A stretch of 64,000 nt of DNA from Eucommia ulmoides (Eukaryota > Streptophyta > Magnoliopsida > Garryales > Eucommiaceae). Below are positions 55,606 through 64,000 of the stretch, one piece after another. The position numbers and the translations under genes were made by a program. Position 1 is the stretch's first letter. Each line of letters starts with the position of its first letter. A model generated the notes under the pieces. That model saw nothing but the letters and a program-made list of their open reading frames with translations. It did no database searches and had not been told where the DNA came from. Location of the stretch: the NCBI GenBank assembly GCA_016647705.1, contig CM028328.1, positions 42,353,429-42,417,428 of the forward strand, written 5' to 3'.

Positions 55606-56224
55606 ATGATAAACTTGGTAAGTCCTTATGTAGGAAAGACAATTTGCGGGCAAAAAAAGAAGGTCTGCGAGGTAGCAGAGGAGAGATTCTACGGGGAGGT
55701 GATGGCTCTAACCAGCGACGTGGGGCTAGTAATCACTTTCAACAGCGAAAATTATAGGGGGGTAGCTCACCCTCATGATGATTCCTTAGTTATAATGCTT
55801 TGGATTTCTAGCTTTGAAGTGAGAAGAGTCTTGATCAACACTGATAATTCAAGCAACATTATCTTTGTTAATACACTCAATCAGATGGGGTTCCCATCTT
55901 AGACATTGGGTAAACCTAAACAGTAATGGTAGGCTTCAACGGGGACCTAAGCTCCCCTAAGGGGAAAATTACCTTATCCGTTACTACAAACAAAGATGAA
56001 GGTAGAGTGACCAATGCTACTGAGTTTATGGGAATGGATTCTACATCTCTATACAACGCTATCCTGGGATAGCCCTGACTCCATGCAATGGGAGCTATGG
56101 CGTCGATTCTCTATCAATGCATCAAGTACGTGAAAGATAGCAAGGTGACCGTAATCAGAGGAGACCAAGTCACGTCTAGGAAGTATTTCGCGATAGCCAT
56201 AAAGGGAAACAAAATGATACAGTG
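55606..56224 (+). pseudogene. Retropepsin-like protease of element F (decayed)
   Basis: VAHPHDDSLVIMLWISSFEV, then VRRVLINTDNSSNIIF at the place of the VLVDTGSSADILF active site, so the catalytic Asp is Asn and the Gly is Asp. After a stop and a frameshift near 55902, TVMVGFNGDLSS-like and SLYNAILG motifs continue to about 56224. No RT follows. Confidence 0.7.
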
Positions 56225-56299
56225 ATGACGAACATAGAAGCATGAAGAAGCATCGGCCAGCCGCCCAGATCAAGGACAAGAGTTCTACGAAACTGGAGT

Positions 56300-57200
56300 C
56301 CACAACCCAGCTCATTTAGTTTACTTTAAAGACCCTTTTCATGAGTTTTTGTTTTATGATTTTTGGTTTTCTTTTTTTCATTTCAAGTTTGGAAGAAGAA
56401 TTATCCCTTACTATTTTCTGAAGTACAATGAAAACCATTTACCTTCACAAAGAAGTAACAATTTTACATTCAGAAACATTAAACAAGATTCAACCAGCGC
56501 TGACCAGCTCAGTTCAACCAAAGTTGCTTAGCTCAACTCAATTGGACTGCCTAGCTTAACTCAATTGGACTACCTAGCTCAGTCTGTTCATAAACTAAAT
56601 TGCCCAGCCTAGTTCACAACTAGAGCTGCCTAGCTCAGCTTAACCAAAGCTGCCTAGCTCAGTTTAACAGACTGCCTAACTCAGTCTGTTCATAAATTGA
56701 ACTGCCCAGCTCAGTTCACAACCAGAGCTGACTATCTTAGCTCAACCAAAGTTGTCTAACTCAGCTCAACTAGACTGCCTAGCTTAGTCCATTCGTAATC
56801 TGAATTGCCCAGCCCTTTTCACAACCAGAGATGCCTAGCTCAGCTCAACTGAACTACCTAGCCAGTTCATTCGTAAACTGAACTACCCAGCCAAATTCGC
56901 AACCAGAGTTGCCTAGCTTAGTTCAACATAAGTTGCCTAGCTCAGCTCAACTGAATCTCCTAACTCAGTCCAATCATAAACCGAACTGTCAAGACCAGTT
57001 CGTGATCAGAATGCATAGCTCAGTTCAAGAAAAATTGCTAAGCCCAGTTCATAACTAGAGCTATCTAGCTTAGCTACACTAATGTTAACCTAACCCAACT
57101 TAACTGAATTGCCTAGATTAGTTCGTTTGTAAAACCAAACTACCCAAGGCAAGTCATCAACCAAGATGCGAAGAATAATTCGACCATAAATCTCGAAAAC
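56300..57200 (+). repeat. Tandem repeat GCCTAGCTCAGCTCAACTGA
   Basis: From about 56510 to 57110 there are some 15 diverged units of 35-60 bp built from CTGCCTAGCTCAG, TTCAACCAAAG and TTCACAACCAGAG. In element E a repeat of related TGAGCTGAGCTGCTCAG words occupies the equivalent place after integrase. Confidence 0.8.
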
Positions 57201-57667
57201 CCGGGCAATCCATAACATGTTAATTACTTAAGCTTGTTGTGGAGGGTTGGAGGAGTACTATGGAGAACTAATGGTGTACTATGGAGTACTGATAAACCCA
57301 TACTGTTTTGGTCACTTCTCAAAACACCCATTTTTGTGCACAATTTAACACACAACATATGATGCCCCAACGATTTTTCCTATACAACAAACGTATTAGT
57401 ATAATCCAAAAAAAAATAGGCTTGAACTTGTCACTTCCTACCGTAAAATCGAAAGGTACATTACATATTTCTTTTAACATAAATCAGATTTTAGCATCAC
57501 AAAAATCCTACCAATATTTGACAGAGCCATTACAAGAGTATTGTAGGGGCCTATTTGGTTACTAATAAGCCCATATTGTTCAAAAAAAAAATAAAATTAC
57601 TCTTGAGGCTTCGCACAAGAAACAAAAACACAAAAGGAAATAACAAAAAGAAGAGAAAGGGAATGGG
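57201..57667. other. Internal region of element F between repeat array and antisense gene
   Basis: No supported ORF. Contains GGAGTACTATGGAGAACTAATGG-like short repeats at 57250-57292. Confidence 0.45.
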
Positions 57668-59841
57668 CTAATCTGATCCCGGGGAAGATATAGGACCTAA
57701 GCCCTCAGAATCTGAGTTTGAATGGTAGAAGTCATGTTCTTTGTACCAATTCAACGCTTGGATTATAGAGCATATCTTCTCATTCTTCTTATCATTTTTC
57801 TCCCAAAGCTTGTCTCTTTTCATCTTCAGCACGTCGTTGTAGGATTTGTAAATGTCAACTTGGGCCCGCAAAGCATTGATTTCTTTCTTTGCCAACTTCA
57901 GGCAACCACGAAGTTCATGGATTTGAGACACCGCACAAAAATGGGTGGTGTCAAGGGAGGCGAAGGAAACACAAGCACTTTCGAGGGCGCAAAGCCGGGG
58001 GCACAAAATCGTGGGTGCTCTTCGTCGAGAACATTAGTCATCATTATAAGCTCTCGAAACTGATGCCCTAGTTCGACCTCATTTTTCCTGTCGGTTTAAA
58101 CAACATCAAAGATGTCTAATGTGGAGGATGATGAGGTCATGGCTAATATGAGATATGAGAAGCTAAAAAAAAAGAAAAGAAAGAACACTTGAAGAAAACA
58201 TAAAGGAACCTCGAGAGGTTTACCTTTAAATAGACAAACTAGCGTCCACTAAATGACAAAAAGGCTAAACCAAATCGTCGGAGCATTTAAGATGTCAAAT
58301 ACGAACGGTGGCAACCAATACTAAAGGAAAAAGACGATGATTCCCAAGACTAAATTCGGTGAATGATTAAATCTAGTTATAATTATAAACTACCATCATT
58401 ATAAAACCAACAAAAATAGGAATTGAAAAGATAGCCGATCAGTTAAGAGGCGGCCAGTTGATCCATGCCATCTGGTAGAGGTACAGCATGGACGTCAACA
58501 ACAACTAAAGTTGATTCGCTGAGCACCGTTTGGACTTGGTCAGAAACGACCAGAGCTAGACTGGAGCCAAGCTGAATTGGTTTAGGGACAGGCGGGGCTT
58601 GGATAAAAATGGGTTGTGCTGAGTCGAGAACGGAACAAACTTGACTGGAGCTGAACTAAACTGGATCAGCCACATGATGAGCTTAGGTATGAGCGAGTTG
58701 ATATAGTTTGGGAGTAGGTCAAGAATGATTAGAGGTGGGCTAATTCTGTTCGCAACTGAGCTTGACTTGGTCAGGGTTTAGCTGAGCTGAACCAAGCTAG
58801 GCCTGAGCTTGATCTGCGGAAGAGAAGCCCCGAGGAAAGGATGTGTTTGTTGCCCCAACGACTGGGAGTTTGACACTCAGCAATAGTACCAAAGTAGAAC
58901 TTGGACGTTCCTCGTCTTTAGGGATAAATTGGTCCAAAAAGGCAAGATCCAGCTTAGGGTGTACCTATTGCACCTGTGCTTGACAGAACCAAAAACCAAC
59001 CAGCTGAATGCTTTCTTTTAGAGATTCAAAGTGTTTTAAAAGATCCTTGACCCCCTCCTCATGCTCAATATTTTTCTAGCTTTGCCATTGCGGTCAGGTC
59101 CGCCAAGGCCTTAGCTTGCTCCACGGACTTAACCTCTAGGGCTGCTAATTTAGCCTCGAGCGCTAAGCTCTTAACCTTCTTAGAGCTCAGTTCATTAAAG
59201 ATCTTGGAGGAAATCTATCTTGGCATCCAACTCTATCTTCTTTAGATCAAGGTCGAACTGGTGCCTGTTGAGCTTCTATCTCAATGTGGAGTTTTCGGCT
59301 GACAGTCTTTTAACATCAGCTAAGAGCCTAGAGTTCTCACTGAGTAGAGACTGATTGTTGCTTTGGAAAAATTCACACTGAGCACGGCAGTTTACAAATT
59401 AGTCTCAGATTGTTCCTTTAAAGACCTCTCTAATTTCAGTTTCAAGGGAAGTCTTCATTTCCTGTAGAATTAGGAGATCGTTTTCCAACCGACTAAACTC
59501 AATCAGTTGATGCAAGAGCTGGGTATCCAGTTCGGATGTATCGTCTGAACTCCCAGCCAAGGTAGAGGATAGATGAAAACTCTATAATGTACCCAAACTT
59601 ACTTAGAATCTTGTTCAGCACATCAACTGAATTATAAAGATAAATTCAAAATTACCTGAAGAAGCGCGAAGACGAGAGATCAAAAAAACTCTGCTCGGCT
59701 ATGTTTCTCAATCCTCAAATGACTTTTCTCCCAAGATTGCTCATAGAGAAATTGGATGGCATTCTCAAAGATCTGTTGACGATCCAAAACTGATAGGCCT
59801 ACCTCTTTTAACAATTGAAGCATATGCTCTTTAGAGGCCCT
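57668..59841 (-). pseudogene. 3' part of the antisense gene: coiled-coil coding remnants
   Basis: Minus-strand frames continue the style of the upstream antisense exons but with many breaks. Around 59700-59810: LLKEVGLSVLDRQQIFENAI. At 59230-59560: FSRLENDLLILQEMKTSLET and KRLSAENSTLR. At 59040-59220: LALEAKLAALEVKSVEQAKA. At 58006-57668: LKLAKKEINALRAQVDIYKS, ending NSDSEGLGPISSPGSD and a stop. Heptad-like Leu/Lys/Glu patterns indicate coiled coil. Possible donor CTTCAG|GTAATT near 59656. Likely the C-terminal half of the same product. Confidence 0.5.
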
Positions 59842-61087
59842 TTACAAGCTCGAGACTGCAGAGGTACCGACCCCAGATGTAGGGACAGGTGGAATGGGCT
59901 GAGCACGAACTATTGTGACCTCAGAAGTCCAAGCTATCGGAATCCCAGTTGCTTGGGTAGTCGATTCTAGCCCACAAATTTTAGTATGGATTGGGATACG
60001 AGTGCTAAGAATAAGTATGGACACCACTCTATGTTGCTTTATGTGCAAAGGTTGAGAGTTTTCATCAAAGCCTGGCGATATGGGAAAGATAGATTGAGAT
60101 TCCTGAGGCTGAGTAGGCCCGGGAGGAACCATGGCGATATGAACAATTGCGGTAGACGCGACAGATAATGTGGTTTTCTTTGGTGCTCTCTTCTTCTTTC
60201 CCAGTGCTAAATCATGAAATTGGGAGATGTGAGCTTTATCGATCTTCATTTTTGAGGGTACGAATGGATTATAAGCTAGTTTTTGGCATGGCCGATCTTT
60301 TGGTATCAAGAGCTTCCCTAATTGGTCAATGACCTTTTGTGTTAAACGAAATCTTTGACATGTACTTCTACCTGCGCTAAAAAATTTATGAAGGGGTGAG
60401 AATGCTATAAAGACAATAAAGCTCAAAGATTACAAAGATGAAGAAAGTAAAATTACTTGGGTAATTGAAATTCCGTAGTACAACCGAGGACCAAACTGTC
60501 TCCTCAACGAAAAATTCCCAATGACCTTTGAAAAATAGGTAACAATTCTTCCAATCCTTTACGAATTGAGAAAGGTCAGTAAGAAAGGTATATTGTTTCA
60601 TGGCCGAATAATAGAATCTCCCAGTGTCATTGTGGAATTTGAGATTACATACACTTTGTATCATCTCTACGATTAAGGGTGCTTTGTTTAAACGGGACAG
60701 CTCAAGAGCACCCATAATTTTGTGAAATACGTTAGGAACTAATTGGGCTAGGGTGATTTCCAGTTGGCAGAATAAGTTGCGATGAAATGGAGTGAAGGAA
60801 AGCTTGAGACCGTATTCAAACATCCATAGGAAGAAACATATTTCATCTTTCTTACAGGAATAAGGGTGCTCATTTTCGGAGGGAACCCTAATTTCAACTG
60901 GGGAAGGAATTTTGAATGTTTCTCGAAACGATCTGAGCCATTCCTTCCGGAAAACGCTCGCCCCATGGTCACCCCAGTTCATCGGAGAATCAGTAGAGGC
61001 ATGAGCCCCAATCATCAATGCCCTCTTAGGGAAAAACATGGAAGAAGAACTGGCCTTCGCCGGGCTAGGTGGCGGGGTAGAATCCAT
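59842..61087 (-). CDS. Antisense gene of element F, two exons (61087-60457, 60371-59842)
   Basis: ATG at 61087 (MDSTPPPSPAKASSSSMFFP) lies 150 bp inside the 3' LTR, on the strand opposite to gag. Exon 1 (631 nt) encodes a block with YGLKLSFTPFHRNLFCQLE, LVPNVFHKIMGALEL and QFVKDWKNCYLFFKGHWEFF. From memory this resembles the plant domain called putative gypsy-type transposon (Pfam Transposase_28-like), found in antisense ORFs of Tat-lineage elements. An 85-bp intron (CCCAA|GTAATTTT..AGCGCAG|GTAGAAG) keeps the frame, giving LRNFNYP-S-RSTCQRFRLTQK. Exon 2 adds a basic patch (GKKKRAPKKT) and a Pro-rich tail to TAA at 59842; 386 residues in all. The stop may be premature, or GTAAAG there may be another donor. 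Function unknown; no catalytic motif seen. Confidence 0.65.
60372..60456 (-). other. Intron of the antisense gene (85 bp)
   Basis: On the minus strand the donor is CAA|GTAATTTTAC and the acceptor TTTTTTAGCGCAG|G. The removed segment is T-rich and the frame is preserved across the junction. Confidence 0.65.
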
Positions 61088-61237
61088 TACCGAAATCAAG
61101 ATCTTGTGGGAGTATGAGAAAATGCAATGCGACAAGGAAATCAAGCAACAAAGTAGGAGAGGAGGAGAACTTACAGGGAAATTATAACCTTTTGTTCCGC
61201 TTCGGTGAACCACCACGAAGGTCAGGAGGGCAAATAA

Positions 61238-61380
61238 TGTGAAAAAAATTCCAGCATGCAAGTTGGAGTAGACGATGATGAAGTAGCGGGTCAGAGCTGC
61301 TTTGGAGGTCCGACCTGGAAGAGGCAACCCCGTGGCAAGAAATGGGCCGACTGCCCTAATAGCCCAAAACGAAGCATCTA
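61238..61380 (+). repeat. Truncated 3' LTR of element F
   Basis: TGTGAAAAAAATTCCAGCATGC.. matches the first 140 bp of the 5' LTR up to AGCCCAAAACGAAGCATCT, where similarity stops. The purine-rich GAAGGTCAGGAGGGCAAATAA precedes it. Confidence 0.8.
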
Positions 61381-61531
61381 TCTTTTAATCCTTTGAAAAT
61401 TTAATATTTTCTACATATATTTTAAAAAATTTAGTGGGATGTTTAAAAAAAATAAAATTCACCAGAACATATGTAAGGATATTTATAGTATTTTAAAAAA
61501 CAAATTATATAGTTTTAAATGAAAAATTAAA

Positions 61532-62577
61532 GGAATAATTACACTTTACACCCCTGTATTTAGACCGAATTTCACTTTGTATCCTATATTATTTTCGTCA
61601 CCACTTATACCCCTATGCTTTCGACTTAAGTGCAACATTTAGTTTCCATTAACTTCAATAATCAACGGGTAAAAGTAAACTAAAATCTATTAAATAATGT
61701 TAAATGACATTTATACCTATAAATATTTCAATTGGGACTATTTTTATACTATTCAAACACTGGGAGGCTATTGTGTATTTGTTTTATCTTCATCTTATTC
61801 CTCTTATTGCTTGGATGGCGGCGAGGGCGAGTGGTGCTCCGACGAAATTTCTCTCTTTCTCTAGAACACAAAATCCCTCTCTTTTCTCTCTATCTAAAAT
61901 ACTGATCATTACCAAACCACAAACCCAGGTTTCTTGATGTCATGATAGTAACCTCAAGAATTATGGAGAAAATAAAAAATTGCCTGGTCATGTTTCTGAG
62001 ATCTTCATTCCAATGGCTTTTTCCTTAGAAATATGTTGCAATTTTTTCTTAAAATCATCTCCATTAATCTAATAATTCATTCCAAATTCGAGATAATATG
62101 CCTCTCTTCAGATTCTTTTTCTTATTTTTTTGATGTAATCGCCCTTCTAAAACTCGCCACTCATTTTTGTTCATCTTCTTCGTACTCGGATCTATAGATC
62201 CAAAATTTGGGTTTATTTTTCTATATATATATATATATATATATAATAGAGAGAGGAGACGGAAGAGAGATACAGAGAAAGATAGAGAGAGAAAACTGCA
62301 TTTGCTGGTGGACGGTCATCGGAAATAAACAAAGAAGTGGGTGGGGGTGGCCTCGCCGGTATGAAGGTTGAATTTTGGACCCAATTGAATTAGTTTTAGG
62401 AAAATTGCAAAATTATTCTTAATTTTAAAGCAAAATAACACAATTATCCTTAATTCTGTTAAATATTTAGTAGTTGCATTTAAGTCAGAAGTGCCTGGGG
62501 TGTAAGTATTGGTGAAAATAACACAAAGGTGTAAAGTGTAATTAGACCTAACCATAGGGGCACAAATGTAATTATCT
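61532..62577. mobile_element. Large MITE-like element with CACTTTACACCCC ends
   Basis: GGAATAATTACACTTTACACCCC and ..CAAATGTAATTATCT are imperfect inverted ends (a second inner pair is GGTGTAAAGTGTAATTAGACC). Flanks AAAAATTAAA (61522-61531) and AAAAATGAAA (62578-62587) could be a 10-bp duplication with one mismatch. The interior has a (TA)n run at 62222-62246 and no supported ORF. Confidence 0.55.
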
Positions 62578-62587
62578 AAAAATGAAA

Positions 62588-62754
62588 TTTAGTAAATTTT
62601 TTATTGGAAACTAAATTTCAATGGAATTTACAAGAAAATCATTGGAATTGCAAAAAGTTAAGTGGAAATTGTATTTGAAGGAGTAATTTTGGACTGAAAT
62701 TATTTATATATTTTTGACAAGAATTTGATTTGATCACTTTTTAAAAAGTTTTTT

Positions 62755-62789
<35 letters not shown>

Positions 62790-63509
62790 CTTTCGAGCCT
62801 CAACGAAATTCTCAAAACTTTATAGGTAGAAAACATGTACACCTATTCAAATAATGTGGGTCGTTCATATGTTATACACGCTTTTATGTACACCTATATT
62901 GGTAACTCTACATGTTAATAAGTAATAAAATAATTCTAATGCACCAATATATATGTTTATTTGTTTTAGACCAGCATTATATGCAGGTCTTGAAAAAAGT
63001 TCTATAATATTTATTTTTTATTTGAATATTAGACATGACGCACACTTAATTTTATAATTTTAGTTTTAATTTATTTTATGAAAGTGTATAAATTGCTTGC
63101 TTTAATTTGGTTTGATTGTTGTAAATGTCAAATTTTAGAAGTGCAATTGAAGAATCCTAACTACATGGCTCTTTAAATTGAGATAGGAGTTTAAATGATG
63201 CAATGAATTATAATATGAAAAGGACATTTACATTCAAAATACAAATTTAATTTAATTTTTATAAATTTATTAAAATAAAGTAGAAATAAATGAATGAGAA
63301 AACTCACCCAATTAAAAAACAAAAGTGTCTTTAGGAGCACCATGAACTGAAGAAGAGCAATTCTCCATTATCCTTCATTCATTTTCTAACCTTATATTTT
63401 TAAGTATTCTTTTTAAATTTTTTAAAGATTTTGATTATAATTTTTATTAAAACTAAACTAAATCTAGTTCATTATCACACCTACTGATGTTGCCAAAAAA
63501 TCCTTGGCA
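62588..63509. other. AT-rich spacer
   Basis: No supported gene. A T-run of about 30 bases lies near 62757-62786. Confidence 0.5.
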
Positions 63510-63665
63510 TGTGTAATAACTCTGCACGTTCTAGAAATTTTCGCAACCTGCATCTTCAACCTGATAACTTGTGAAATCAATTAGTTCTAAGGGGACAATA
63601 GTGTGGTGTCGGTCAAAGAACATCCGACGTGAGAATAAGTTAATCTGGTTATGGAGAAGACTAAT
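63510..63665 (-). repeat. Tat-like LTR fragment, cut by copy D
   Basis: GGGGACAATAGTGTGGTGTCGGTCAAAGAAC and GAATAAGTTAATCTGGTTATGG match 23535-23605 of the element E LTR. The sequence stops at CTAAT, where the Athila-like LTR begins. A decayed PBS (around 63486-63497) precedes it, but no gag follows. Confidence 0.65.
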
Positions 63666-64000
63666 TGATAGGTGTAAAATACCTATCTACTTCTAAACCT
63701 GATTTGATAGTTTTCGGGTAAATTAGTAGTATTTAATTGCGTTTTGGTTAGTTTTTATGTAATTCAGGTGTAGGGACGAAAGCAAGTGATAAATGAGCGA
63801 AACGGTGGGAAAACGGTGAAGAAATGATGAAGAAACAATGTTTCAAGAACACAAGATCCGCCGCTGCAGCGGTCAATCCCACCTCCGCGGTGGTGAGAAT
63901 ACAGAGAAGGCTGTTTTTAAACAAAGTCCCACTGCCGCAATGGAAGGCCATCGCCACGGCGGTAAAAGATCAAAGAGTTAAGATTTTGGCCCACTATTGC
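63666..64000 (+). mobile_element. Athila-like LTR (copy D), runs off the window
   Basis: TGATAGGTGTAAAATACCTATC opens an LTR of the same family as copies A-C. At about 63855-63962 are CCGCCGCTGCAGCGGTC, CACCTCCGCGGTGGTG and CATCGCCACGGCGGT, members of the palindrome family. Only the first 335 bp are in the window, so it cannot be told whether this is a full element or a solo LTR. Confidence 0.8.

Larger units (their letters stand above)
53583..61380 (+). mobile_element. Tat-like Ty3/gypsy element without pol, carrying an antisense gene (element F)
   Basis: The 5' LTR (53583-54212) is followed by PBS TGGTGTCGTTTGTGAGA, gag, protease, a GCTCAG tandem array, an antisense spliced gene and a truncated 3' LTR (61238-61380). 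RT, RNase H and integrase are absent: protease passes into the repeat array within about 300 bp. The gag and protease match element E in type. Antisense ORFs next to the 3' LTR are known in some Tat-lineage elements (established knowledge), which supports the assignment. Confidence 0.82.

Noticed and set aside
60866-61117. Plus-strand frame across the antisense gene
   Set aside because: Shadow of antisense exon 1, which has the better family resemblance and splice sites.

Overview
The window looks like a gene-poor, repeat-dense stretch of a plant nuclear chromosome, probably a eudicot. The evidence is AT-rich intergenic DNA, GT-AG introns, several lineages of plant LTR retrotransposon, Tourist-like MITEs, a tRNA-type SINE, and one host gene of the plant Lsi2/ArsB-type transporter family. 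I cannot name the species. Nothing bacterial, viral or CRISPR-like was seen.

Layout. 1-5164: 3' half of an Athila-like Ty3/gypsy element on the plus strand (a broken plant-transposon-type ORF with a 5' intron, a long 3' region, and a 1.5-kb 3' LTR). 5575-24092: an old Tat-like gypsy element on the minus strand (LTR, PBS, gag, protease, RT, RNase H, integrase, tandem-repeat tail). It is split by a non-autonomous Athila-like element (7945-16794), which itself holds a second, one-LTR copy (8931-12402). It is split again by a probable solo LTR (17220-20175), which carries a Harbinger-like element (17712-18906). 24093-34282: AT-rich spacer with MITEs, a SINE and tandem repeats. 34283-40743: a young, nearly intact Ty1/copia element on the minus strand, inserted in a (TA)n microsatellite. 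42613-47595: the Lsi2-like transporter gene (507 codons in three coding exons), whose introns hold at least six Tourist-like insertions. 47600-53582: spacer, an LTR fragment and MITEs. 53583-61380: a second Tat-like element on the plus strand, with gag and protease but no pol, plus a spliced antisense gene next to its truncated 3' LTR. 61381-64000: a large MITE-like element, a Tat LTR fragment, and another Athila-like LTR running off the end.

How the parts relate. Only the transporter gene is a convincing host gene. The rest is layered transposition. Athila-like elements of one family occur four times (1-5164, 7945-16794, 8931-12402, 63666-64000), and two of them landed inside Tat-like sequence. 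All share LTRs with arrays of near-palindromes such as CACCGCCTAAGCGGTG. The second and third copies keep only a gag remnant or less, so they must have relied on proteins from elsewhere. The most unusual items are the antisense spliced gene in the second Tat element, the palindrome arrays in two unrelated LTR families, two MITEs with exact 7-bp target duplications, and a one-LTR element flanked by a near-perfect target duplication.

All calls come from reading motifs by eye. No database search or alignment program was run, so family and lineage names are tentative unless a diagnostic motif is quoted.
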